From Flavobacteriales bacterium (GTDB taxonomy: Bacteria > Bacteroidota > Bacteroidia > Flavobacteriales_D > Sanyastnellaceae), in assembly GCA_029245065.1 (NCBI GenBank), contig JAQWQB010000089.1, forward strand, positions 1-55,875: DNA of 55,875 bases. Direction: 5' to 3'. Below the pieces are notes generated by a model. It was given only the letters and a program-made list of their open reading frames with translations, did no database searches and had not been told where the DNA came from. Of the stretch, positions 1-8,019 are shown piece by piece (positions within the stretch are counted from its first letter, which is position 1; each line of letters opens with the position of its first letter). A program made the translations under genes and the position numbers.

Positions 1-390
1 AACGGATTTTGCAAACTTCGCAAACCGTCTATGGACACTTGGTGATCCAAGTATTACTGATGACGTATACGGACAGTGTACATCATGTGATGCAGTTCCA
101 TTGACACTGACGGTAGATATGTCTTGTACAGCTACTCCAAACCCAACTGAAGTACGTATCACAGGTCCTTTCTGGGGCTGGGATCCAGCAGGTGGACCGG
201 TAGCGGTTGACAACGGCGATGGAACATGGACAATAACACTTGATCCTGCTCCAGCAGCGGATATGGAATACCTATGGGTTGTTGACGGAGTTCAAGAGAA
301 TTTGATCCAAGCAATGATCGACGGTGGTGATTGTGCTCCAGTAACGGATTTCGCAAACTTTGCAAACCGTCTATGGACAATTGGTGATCC
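1..390 (+). repeat. Direct repeat within the module array (1-48 and 343-390)
   Basis: Bases 1-48 and 343-390 are identical except at three positions and encode the same stretch, TDFANFANRLWT followed by GDP. The distance of 342 bases equals 114 codons, so the repeat unit is one whole protein module. Near-identity at the DNA level suggests recent tandem duplication of the module or gene conversion between copies; more copies may lie to the left of the window. Confidence 0.8.
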
Positions 391-1414
391 GAACATCTCT
401 GACGTATATGGTCAGTGTGGTGATTGCGGATCTGTTGACGGATGTACTGATTCTGATGCATCAAACTACGATGCAGCAGCTACAAATGATGATGGATCTT
501 GTCTTTATGAAGTGATGGTTTCAGTTGATATGAGTCAATATGGAAACGCTTTCACAACAGTTTATATCAGCGGAACATTCAACGGATGGGACGGTTTGTC
601 TAACCCATTGGATGATTCAGATATGGACAATGTGTGGGAAGGAACGGTATTGTTGCCAGCAGGAACAGTTGAGTACAAGTTCACCCACGATGATTGGATC
701 GGACAAGAAAACTTCGTAGGTGGAGAGTCTTGTACATCTACAATCGATGGATTCACCAACCGTACGCTTGATGTTGTAGGACCTACAACACTGAGTACTG
801 TATGTTGGGAAAGCTGTATCGCTTGTCAAGCAATTCCTTACACGTTAACATTCAGAGTTGATATGTGGAATGAAGTAGCTGATGCTGCAGGAGTTCACTT
901 AGCAGGTTCTTTCCAAGGATGGGACCCAGCATCTACTCCAATGACTTACATGGGGTACGGAATTTGGGAGTATTCAATCATCCTTAGCCAAGATGAAACA
1001 ATCGAATACAAGTTCCTAAATGGTAACGATTTTGCGATGAGCGAAATGGTGCCAATGGAATGTGGAGTTGACAACGGAATGGGCGAGTTCAACAGAACGC
1101 ACACTGTTGCTGGAGCTGATGAAGTAATCACTCTATGTTTCGGAGAATGTGACGCTTGTGCTGGTTGTACTGATCCTCTTTCACTTGAATACAACCCATT
1201 CGCAGGAATGGACGATGGTTCTTGTATGACTGGATTGGTGTACGGATGTACGTACTCAGATGCTGACAACTATGACGCAGCAGCGAACACAGACGACAAC
1301 TCTTGTATGTTTACTACAGGATCTGATTGTCCTGAAGACTTGAACGGAGATGGTTTAGTCAATGCAACGGATTTACTACAATTCCTAGGTGCATTTGGAA
1401 GTATATGTTTGTAA
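2..1414 (+). CDS. Secreted multi-module protein with starch-binding-like repeats (5' partial)
   Basis: The frame is open to the left edge, so the N-terminus is missing; a TTG at 101 is internal, not a start. The visible part consists of repeated beta-sandwich-like modules with the pattern V-D-M-S, then G-x-F-x-G-W-D, then a WE/WEY strand and EYKF. This pattern resembles CBM48/AMPK-type glycogen-binding modules. Between modules lie Cys-rich linkers of the form GCTDxxAxNYxxxAxxDDGSC. The last 30 residues carry one calcium-loop motif, DLNGDGLVNATDLL, like half of a type I dockerin, and there is no T9SS sorting domain. The last module and tail are paralogous to those of the GH16 protein that follows, so this may be another glucanase or a pure binding protein; the catalytic part, if any, lies outside the window. 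Confidence 0.85.
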   Translation, partial: TDFANFANRLWTLGDPSITDDVYGQCTSCDAVPLTLTVDMSCTATPNPTEVRITGPFWGWDPAGGPVAVDNGDGTWTITLDPAPAADMEYLWVVDGVQENLIQAMIDGGDCAPVTDFANFANRLWTIGDPNISDVYGQCGDCGSVDGCTDSDASNYDAAATNDDGSCLYEVMVSVDMSQYGNAFTTVYISGTFNGWDGLSNPLDDSDMDNVWEGTVLLPAGTVEYKFTHDDWIGQENFVGGESCTSTIDGFTNRTLDVVGPTTLSTVCWESCIACQAIPYTLTFRVDMWNEVADAAGVHLAGSFQGWDPASTPMTYMGYGIWEYSIILSQDETIEYKFLNGNDFAMSEMVPMECGVDNGMGEFNRTHTVAGADEVITLCFGECDACAGCTDPLSLEYNPFAGMDDGSCMTGLVYGCTYSDADNYDAAANTDDNSCMFTTGSDCPEDLNGDGLVNATDLLQFLGAFGSICL

Positions 1415-1450
1415 AGTACATGTACGGTTAACTACAATGTGAAAAAGAAA

Positions 1451-1477
1451 GGGGCCCAAATGTGGGTCCCTTTTTTT
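1451..1477 (+). terminator. Rho-independent terminator-like hairpin
   Basis: The arms 1451-1458 and 1463-1470 form an 8-bp GC-rich stem (one G-T pair) around a 4-base loop, followed at once by seven T. It lies 36 bases after the stop of the upstream gene and only 6 bases before the ATG region of the GH16 gene. It may end the upstream transcript or act as a partial terminator that lowers read-through into the GH16 gene. In-frame codons upstream of 1484 run through this hairpin, which argues against a longer N-terminus. Confidence 0.85.
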
Positions 1478-1483
1478 AATTTT

Positions 1484-3595
1484 ATGAAAATGAAGAAGAT
1501 ATTCTGTTTAATATTCGCCCTATCGTTCATCTCTGTCCAAGCCCAAAATTGGCAGATGGTTTGGAGCGACGAATTCGATGGTAACGCATTGAACCTTGAT
1601 AACTGGATTTACGACCTTGGTACAGGGTCCCAATTTGGCTTAAATGGTTGGGGAAATAACGAACTTCAGTACTATACTGATGACGAATCAAATGTGAGCG
1701 TTGCAAACGGAATGCTCCGTATTCGAGCTGAACAGGAAAATGTTGGTGGAATGAACTACACCAGCGGAAGGATCAGGACTCACACGAATGAGTTCTGGAC
1801 CTACGGAAAAATAGAAGCGCGTATTCAACTTCCAGCAGGTCAAGGTTTGTGGCCAGCCTTTTGGATGCTCCCTGAGGCTGGGTTCTGGCCAGGGGAAATT
1901 GATATCATGGAGATCATTGGTTCTGAACCAAATGTGCTGCATGGTACAACTCATCAAGGAACAGTTGGTGATGTATATTCTTACGGAGGAAGCTATTATT
2001 CTCCAGAACCACTTACAAATGACTTTCATACCTACGCTATCGAGTGGTTACCAGACAACATTATATGGTTCCTTGACGGTGTGGAATACTTCGCCATGAA
2101 CAGAAGCGAAATGCCAGCTGACTTGGAGTGGCTACTTGATGAAGATTATTATGTCTTATTGAACCTTGCTGTTGGTGGCAACTGGCCAGGTGCACCGGAT
2201 GGTACAACCTCTTTCCCAGCGGATATGCTTGTAGACTATGTAAGAGTGTATGAGTACGAAGAAAATCCAACCTCCAATGTAACGTTCAGGGTCAATGTTA
2301 CTGAACAAAACCTCCAGGCAGGTGACGCGGTTTATCTCGCAGGAACATTTAACAATTGGTGCTCTACTTGTCAGCCCATGACAGATGAAGGAGATGGTAT
2401 CTGGAGTGTGTCGTTAGATTTGCCAGTCGGAATTCAAGAATATAAATTCACGATCAACGGATGGGACGGACTAGCTGAGGGCTGGGTTGTAAATAATAAT
2501 TGTACAATGGTTACGATTGATGGCCAGGACGTGTACATCAATCGATTTGTAAATGTACTCTTTGAGGATATTTCAATGCCGCCGTTCTGTTTCAATGAAT
2601 GTGAGCAGTGTATTCCAATAGGTTTGGCAAATTGCACTGATAGTGATGCTTCGAATTATAATTCAGAAGCCGTATTCGACGATGGTAGCTGCGTGTACGA
2701 ACTGTTGTTATCAGTAGATATGGGACAAGAAGCACTTGGGTTCAATGACGATGTACATGTGAATGGCACATTTAATGATTGGTGCGGAGACTGCTATCAA
2801 TTGATCGATGTAGATAATGACGGCGTATATTTCATTTCGTTGGACCTTCCACCAGGAAATTATGAGTACAAATTCACGACCAACGGCTGGGAAGGCTTGA
2901 TTGAATCCTTCGATGTAGGAATGTCTTGCACCAATACTACGTTTGGTGGAGGGGGCGAAGTTTGGACAAACAGAGCTATAACATTAGGAACTGCGCCATT
3001 AGCACCTTCAGAAGTGTGTTTTAACGCTTGTGAAAGCTGTATTTACCCAACAGTAGATATGGAGTTCACTGTTGATGTTTTCAATGAAGCTGAGGCTGGA
3101 ATTGTGACGTTGAATTACGAAGTGGATGGAATCGCTAGCGCATTGCCGATGACTCACCTAGGGTGGGGGATATGGAGCGCTGAAATTACTGTCCCAGGAT
3201 CTTCAGAGGTAGTTTATAACTACGAAGTAAATGGTGCTGCGGAAACGGCATCTAATGAATGCATGGCGTCTGGAATAAGAACGATTATTTCAGATGATAT
3301 GGCCTTGCCGATGGTTTGTTTTAATGAATGCAATTTGTGCAATGGTTGTGCTGACCCAACGTTTATTGAGTACAACCCTTTTGCGTCTGCTATTGAAACA
3401 GATTGCCTGACCGCCACTTTGCCCGGCTGTACTTATTCAGAAGCATCAAATTTCGAAGCTGCAGCAAACATAGACGATGGTAGTTGTATGTTCGACCTAT
3501 CGAGTGATTGTCCTGAAGATTTGAATGGTAATGGGAACATTGATACACCTGACTTGCTTGCCTTTTTAGGTGCTTTTGACAGTGTTTGTCCTTAA
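1484..3595 (+). CDS. Secreted GH16 endo-beta-glucanase (laminarinase-like) with starch-binding-like modules
   Basis: The ATG at 1484 (or 1490) begins a clean signal peptide ending near VQAQ; the longer frame from 1439 translates the terminator. Residues about 20-265 are a GH16 domain with the catalytic motif EIDIME, giving Glu138 (nucleophile) and Glu143 (acid/base), plus the aromatic stretches typical of laminarinases (GLWPAFWMLPE). Three modules follow at about 265-600 with G-x-F-N-x-W and EYKF, like CBM48/AMPK-type modules; the third is degenerate. Then come Cys-rich DDGSC linkers and a single dockerin-like DLNGNG...DLL tail. The family hydrolyses beta-1,3 or mixed beta-1,3/1,4 glucans outside the cell. 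It overlaps the convergent regulator by 4 bases. Fusing alpha-glucan-type modules to a beta-glucanase is odd. The substrate is inferred from the locus. Confidence 0.9.
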   Translation: MKMKKIFCLIFALSFISVQAQNWQMVWSDEFDGNALNLDNWIYDLGTGSQFGLNGWGNNELQYYTDDESNVSVANGMLRIRAEQENVGGMNYTSGRIRTHTNEFWTYGKIEARIQLPAGQGLWPAFWMLPEAGFWPGEIDIMEIIGSEPNVLHGTTHQGTVGDVYSYGGSYYSPEPLTNDFHTYAIEWLPDNIIWFLDGVEYFAMNRSEMPADLEWLLDEDYYVLLNLAVGGNWPGAPDGTTSFPADMLVDYVRVYEYEENPTSNVTFRVNVTEQNLQAGDAVYLAGTFNNWCSTCQPMTDEGDGIWSVSLDLPVGIQEYKFTINGWDGLAEGWVVNNNCTMVTIDGQDVYINRFVNVLFEDISMPPFCFNECEQCIPIGLANCTDSDASNYNSEAVFDDGSCVYELLLSVDMGQEALGFNDDVHVNGTFNDWCGDCYQLIDVDNDGVYFISLDLPPGNYEYKFTTNGWEGLIESFDVGMSCTNTTFGGGGEVWTNRAITLGTAPLAPSEVCFNACESCIYPTVDMEFTVDVFNEAEAGIVTLNYEVDGIASALPMTHLGWGIWSAEITVPGSSEVVYNYEVNGAAETASNECMASGIRTIISDDMALPMVCFNECNLCNGCADPTFIEYNPFASAIETDCLTATLPGCTYSEASNFEAAANIDDGSCMFDLSSDCPEDLNGNGNIDTPDLLAFLGAFDSVCP

Positions 3596-6423
3596 ATATT
3601 CTGAATAAACTCACTCAATTTCACTTCTGCTTCAAGTTGCAGCTTCTTCCTAAGGCGGTAACGACTGATTTCAACTCCCCGAACGGAGATGTTCATAATG
3701 GTAGCTATTTCTTTGGTGGAAAGCGTCATTCGTAAATAAGCGCAGAGCTTATGATCGTTCGCTGTGAGGTTCGGATACGTTTTACGAAGTCGTTTCAAAA
3801 AATCAACGTGTACTTGGTCAAAATGACGCTCGAACTGTTCCCAGTTGTTATCCAATCGGATGTCTTCGTTAATGACTTTAACAATGCGTCGAATCTGCGT
3901 TTCACTTTTTTCTAACGCAGACAAGTCCAGCTGCTTGAGCGAGTCACGGACGCTTTGAAGAATTTGCCCTTTCTGCACTAAGTGCATAGTAGCAGAGGCG
4001 AGTTCCTTGTTCTTATAACTTAATTCGTCTTGCAAGCGCTGACTTTTCAATTCGTCAATTGCCTGAACACTTTCTTCTTTTTGAACGGTAAGCTCTTGTT
4101 CTTTTTGCTGCACAAGCTGGTTTTTCTCTCGCTCGAACTTCCTCCTAGGTACCAATACCATAAGTGTTAGCGATATCAAGCCAATTGTGATAGCTATGAT
4201 GAGCGCAAGTCGTGTTTGATGCCATGGCGCCTCGATGATAATTGGGAATTCAATTTCGTGACGGATATTTCCAGAATGATCAACAGCGCGTAAGTGAAAT
4301 GTGTATGATCCTGGCTCAAGATTTGTGTATTCTTTGCTGAATGATTTTTCACTCGAGGTCCAAGCGGTTTCCAACCCTTCTAAATAGACCTCGTAATCCA
4401 ATTCTTTTACGTCGTGAAAACTCGTGCAGGTGAAATTGAACCGGAGGGAAGTACTCCTCTTGTCGAGTGTCAGTGTCCCGTTTTCACGCACATCATTCAA
4501 TGCAGAATAGACCGTTGAATCGTTTTGGCTAAGGTCTTCAACGGAAGAAACCAGAAGCCTAGGTGACTCATCTAAAGAAAGGAGGAGAGTGGGTAAGTGA
4601 ATGTGCGCGAAGCCGCTTTCAGTGCCGGCAATAACGTGATTTTCATCGTAAGAATACATCAACTCAAAACCGGCTACGAGGTCTTCTTTAAGTCTTGAAA
4701 TAGGGTGAACTTCGATGGACTTAGATACTGGAGACTCTATGATTTCAATAAACTCAACTCGTTGGTCTGTAACAGCCCAAATGGTGTTGAATTCATTGCC
4801 GAAAACCCGTAAATAGTGTTGATCAGTGTTTGTGTCCCAGCTGTCCATTGGGCGAATTGAGTCTCGAAGGGAATCATACGTATAGATTCCTTCTTCAGAA
4901 GTGAACATGGTTTGGTTGTTCACTTTTGAAACATAAATCCCCAGGTCTGACGGAAATCCTTTGTTCTTTCCGTAAAAATCAGACGATACAATGTCCAAGC
5001 TTGTAGGGTCAAGTGTGATTTTCCATGCCCCTTTGTATGGATGTGATATCCACCAGGTGTAATCTCCAGAGTAGGATCCGATCCGAGAAGATTCACCGAA
5101 GCCTTCAAGTTGCTTTTCTAGCACCCATTTATCTTGTTGCTTAGAGAAAAGATACAAACCATTGTAGTGACCGGCAAGAACATGCGTTTTGTCGTTTGGG
5201 ATAGAGAAGTGTGTCCAAACACCATATGAGTTTTCAATTTTTTGCGCTTTGGCCCCATTGTATACCAAAGCTCCTTCCTGATGCCCGATCCAAAGATTAT
5301 CTCCAATAACATTCAATCCATACACTTGGCCTAAAGTCCCTTCAATAAGTTCGTAGTTGGTTTGCCCATCTAATTGAGGGATTGCCTTGAACAGACCATT
5401 TGAAGTACCGAAGTAGAGTTCATCTTTGTAGGAAACAACAGCATGACCAGCCCCAAGTAAGAAAGAGTCTGGATGTGAATATTTAAAGGGCGAGCTTTCT
5501 TCGATGTAGTCAATACCGTTGCTCATTCCGACCCATAAATCATGGTGCCTATCTTCGAAAACGGCAATGACATCATTTCGTTGTAGCCCTTCATTGACCG
5601 TATATTGTCGTTGAGGAATGAGCAGGTGGTTCGTGAGAATCAATCCACCTCTTCTTGTAGCGAAGGCATACCCTTTTGAGGTAGACTGCACTGTGTTTAC
5701 ACCTGAATTAGACAATAACTCATCTAAAACTTCCATTGAGGGTTCCAGTTGACCGGTAGACGAGGATAGTCCATTTGAAGCTAAAATCATTAAGGTGTCT
5801 ACTTCTGACTGAAAGAGACCTACACACCGGTCTTGTGGTGGTGTTTGGAAAACGAACGCGTTTGAACCCAGTTCGTAGATGCTGTCTCCAACTTGGTAAA
5901 AGTAACTGTCTTCTAACATAAAAGAGCTAGATAGGCCTGGGTTTTCTAATAGGAGTGAAATGGAGTCGTTTTCAATTTGAAGCAAGTGATGAGAGCAGCG
6001 GACAATGAGTTTTCCATTGTAATGATCAATATCCCATACCTCTTCTATATTTGAAATAGAGTCTGGAAGATTGTCTAACAAGGAAACATACTTCAGTTCG
6101 TTATTTGTCTCTGGGGTGAAGTAGCCCAATTCATTTTGGCCTCCCGCATATATTTTTGCATTGTCAACTTCAATAGATCTTAGGATGCTTCGGTTCGGTT
6201 GTTTGAAACAGCTCCACTCGGCCCCGTTAAACATAAGCAAACCGTCGTTGTTAGCGGCAAATACATATCCGTTTGCGTTCTGGGTGAGCTCGTAGCTTTG
6301 CGTTCCACCTCCAAAATCATTTTTGGCGTGGTTAATGATTTGAGCGTTACCAAGACCTTGGCTTTGTGCCTGAACAAGGTACATCAGTATAAATGCGAAT
6401 GTGAGAAAGTGCCTGCTTTTCAT
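3592..6423 (-). CDS. Beta-propeller sensor with Y_Y_Y domain, one membrane helix and LuxR-type HTH
   Basis: The start at 6423 gives a signal peptide (MKSRHFLTFAFILMYLVQAQ); a longer frame starts at 6468 but adds a poor, polar N-terminus. The order is: periplasmic regulator-propeller repeats (many WVG/WIGxxxG-like motifs, about residues 20-600), a Y_Y_Y domain (about 640-740, YTFHLRAVD), one membrane helix (LALIIAITIGLISLTLMVLV), a long coiled coil rich in Gln/Glu/Lys, and a C-terminal LuxR-like helix-turn-helix (STKEIATIMNISVRGVEISR). There is no histidine kinase or receiver domain, so glycan binding outside would be passed directly to the DNA-binding domain. It is divergent from the nine-gene glucan operon and is the best candidate for its activator. 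Confidence 0.88.
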   Translation of the reverse strand: MKSRHFLTFAFILMYLVQAQSQGLGNAQIINHAKNDFGGGTQSYELTQNANGYVFAANNDGLLMFNGAEWSCFKQPNRSILRSIEVDNAKIYAGGQNELGYFTPETNNELKYVSLLDNLPDSISNIEEVWDIDHYNGKLIVRCSHHLLQIENDSISLLLENPGLSSSFMLEDSYFYQVGDSIYELGSNAFVFQTPPQDRCVGLFQSEVDTLMILASNGLSSSTGQLEPSMEVLDELLSNSGVNTVQSTSKGYAFATRRGGLILTNHLLIPQRQYTVNEGLQRNDVIAVFEDRHHDLWVGMSNGIDYIEESSPFKYSHPDSFLLGAGHAVVSYKDELYFGTSNGLFKAIPQLDGQTNYELIEGTLGQVYGLNVIGDNLWIGHQEGALVYNGAKAQKIENSYGVWTHFSIPNDKTHVLAGHYNGLYLFSKQQDKWVLEKQLEGFGESSRIGSYSGDYTWWISHPYKGAWKITLDPTSLDIVSSDFYGKNKGFPSDLGIYVSKVNNQTMFTSEEGIYTYDSLRDSIRPMDSWDTNTDQHYLRVFGNEFNTIWAVTDQRVEFIEIIESPVSKSIEVHPISRLKEDLVAGFELMYSYDENHVIAGTESGFAHIHLPTLLLSLDESPRLLVSSVEDLSQNDSTVYSALNDVRENGTLTLDKRSTSLRFNFTCTSFHDVKELDYEVYLEGLETAWTSSEKSFSKEYTNLEPGSYTFHLRAVDHSGNIRHEIEFPIIIEAPWHQTRLALIIAITIGLISLTLMVLVPRRKFEREKNQLVQQKEQELTVQKEESVQAIDELKSQRLQDELSYKNKELASATMHLVQKGQILQSVRDSLKQLDLSALEKSETQIRRIVKVINEDIRLDNNWEQFERHFDQVHVDFLKRLRKTYPNLTANDHKLCAYLRMTLSTKEIATIMNISVRGVEISRYRLRKKLQLEAEVKLSEFIQNI

Positions 6424-6630
6424 TTTTGGTTGATGTGTCGTTCTAGTTGTAGTGCTGAAAATAATCAATTACTGTTAATTATGGGGTTTTAAGGCTCCTT
6501 AATGGTCATTGTAGAGGGGTGTGATGTAGTAATGAAGTAGTGGTTTATTAACAGGAAGTAGTGTTGTTGGGGCGCTGCAAGTCGAAGAAAGACATGCAAT
6601 CGCTAGATTGCTCCGAAATAACCAAAAATC
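6424..6630. promoter_or_regulatory. Divergent control region with inverted repeat at 6596-6611
   Basis: This 207-base gap separates the LuxR-type regulator (minus) from the glucan operon (plus) and must hold both promoters. A perfect 6-bp inverted repeat with a 4-base spacer (GCAATC-GCTA-GATTGC, 6596-6611) lies 19 bases before the operon's ATG. It could be an operator for a dimeric regulator or a 5'-UTR hairpin. The sequence TAGATTGC inside it only partly matches the Bacteroidota -7 box TAnnTTTG. No convincing -7/-33 pair was found for either gene. Confidence 0.5.
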
Positions 6631-8010
6631 ATGAGAACAACTCGACTCTTAATGGCAGCTGCTGTACTAGTAGCGCCTCTCTTTACATCTGCACAATCTG
6701 TGTACGATACGTTCGACGATGTGCGAACAGTTAATTACGGACTAGATATTCCTTTCGCTGATCAAATTGGAAACGGAATTGGAGGAACTGAATGGCCAGG
6801 ATGGCACGGAACCTTTATACAGTATGATTTGAACCCAGGTCCTGACGCTACAAACGACTCACCGATGTGCGGTCAGTACGTAAGAAATGCAAGTGAGTTT
6901 TACGACGTAGTGCTAGTACATCCAGGATTGATGGCTGATGTAGGGGATTACATTTCAGGGGCGAAGACGATGTCTTTCGATGTATTTTCTCCGCTACCAG
7001 GAATTACTGTTCAAATTACCTTAGAAAACGAATTATTGGCCATGGGTGGATACCCAGAAGGTCGTCACTCTGAATATACCGCTGTTACTACAACAGGAGG
7101 TGAGTGGGAAACACTAGAGTTTACACTAGCAGGTCAGCCTTGGACAGAAGCTGCAAACGCTGGGTGGTGGCCAACTGCTGCTGAAGCTCACATCGCTTGT
7201 GACCAAATGGTAATCCTTTTCGCGCCAGCTTCAAACACTGCTGATGTGTTCTACATGGACAATATCAATGGTCCAGAAAGAGTAGATGAGCCTTGCGCTG
7301 AGTCAAACACAGATCCAATTGTATTGATGGATGCTGATTGTGAGAATGATCGATTCATCAAAGAATACAGCGATGGCCGTTTAAGCATCTTTCCAGATCC
7401 ATTGAATGGTGACAATAACGTGCTTGAGTATGCACGTAACGGAGGTGCTTCTGATGATGTAATTGTTGGGAACTTCAACGGGGCATTGGAAATTGGAGAA
7501 AACGCTGTAATGACCATTGATTTGTTGGATTTAGCACCACCAAGTTCGTTGGTGTTTTCAATTCAGGATGCTTTTGGAACTGAACTAGCGCAATTCAACT
7601 TGACTTCGACGTTGGCAAATGAGTGGCAAACATTGGAAATGGATTTGAGCGCTTTAGAAGGTCTTCCAAATGCGACCAACTTCGTAATGCTTTTTGAGCC
7701 AGGACAATTGGTAGTTGAGTCTTATTACATTGATAACTTAACAATTGAGTCAATCATTGGTGTTGACGAACAGGCAACCACTTCTTTCAGTGTTTATCCA
7801 AACCCCTCTAACGGTGTGCTAAACATTGTCAATGAAGGGGCTGATAAGATCGCTTCAATTGAAGTGCTGAATTTAGCAGGGCAACTTGTTTACAGTACCT
7901 CGAAATTGACAAGTACGGTTGATGTGTCGTTTCTAAGTGAAGGAGTTTATTTCGTAAAAATTCAAACAGAATCAGGGGCTATTGCTACAGAGCGCGTTCT
8001 CATTCACTAA
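6631..8010 (+). CDS. T9SS-sorted surface protein with two carbohydrate-binding-like modules
   Basis: The signal peptide ends near FTSAQ. Two related beta-sandwich-like modules follow (about residues 22-215 and 220-370). Each has an FD/D start, aromatic patches (WPGWHGTF, GWWPT), a WETLEF/WQTLEMDL strand and a final FYMDNI/YYIDNL strand, a layout seen in CBM4/11-like binding modules. The last 80 residues are a type A T9SS C-terminal domain (VYPNPSNGVLNI ... GVYFVKIQTESG), so the protein is probably anchored on the cell surface. It is the first gene of the glucan operon. No catalytic motif is visible, so the inferred role is capturing glucan, like surface glycan-binding proteins. A similar module occurs in the GH16 protein at 17863. 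Confidence 0.8.
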   Translation: MRTTRLLMAAAVLVAPLFTSAQSVYDTFDDVRTVNYGLDIPFADQIGNGIGGTEWPGWHGTFIQYDLNPGPDATNDSPMCGQYVRNASEFYDVVLVHPGLMADVGDYISGAKTMSFDVFSPLPGITVQITLENELLAMGGYPEGRHSEYTAVTTTGGEWETLEFTLAGQPWTEAANAGWWPTAAEAHIACDQMVILFAPASNTADVFYMDNINGPERVDEPCAESNTDPIVLMDADCENDRFIKEYSDGRLSIFPDPLNGDNNVLEYARNGGASDDVIVGNFNGALEIGENAVMTIDLLDLAPPSSLVFSIQDAFGTELAQFNLTSTLANEWQTLEMDLSALEGLPNATNFVMLFEPGQLVVESYYIDNLTIESIIGVDEQATTSFSVYPNPSNGVLNIVNEGADKIASIEVLNLAGQLVYSTSKLTSTVDVSFLSEGVYFVKIQTESGAIATERVLIH

Positions 8011-8019
8011 AAAATAGAC

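Noticed and set aside
1439-1483. N-terminal extension of the first GH16 protein
   Set aside because: These codons run through the terminator hairpin and precede a clean signal peptide starting at 1484.
5118-5312. Minus-strand frames inside the LuxR-type sensor gene
   Set aside because: They are other-frame readings of the propeller coding sequence without signal, domain or start-site support.
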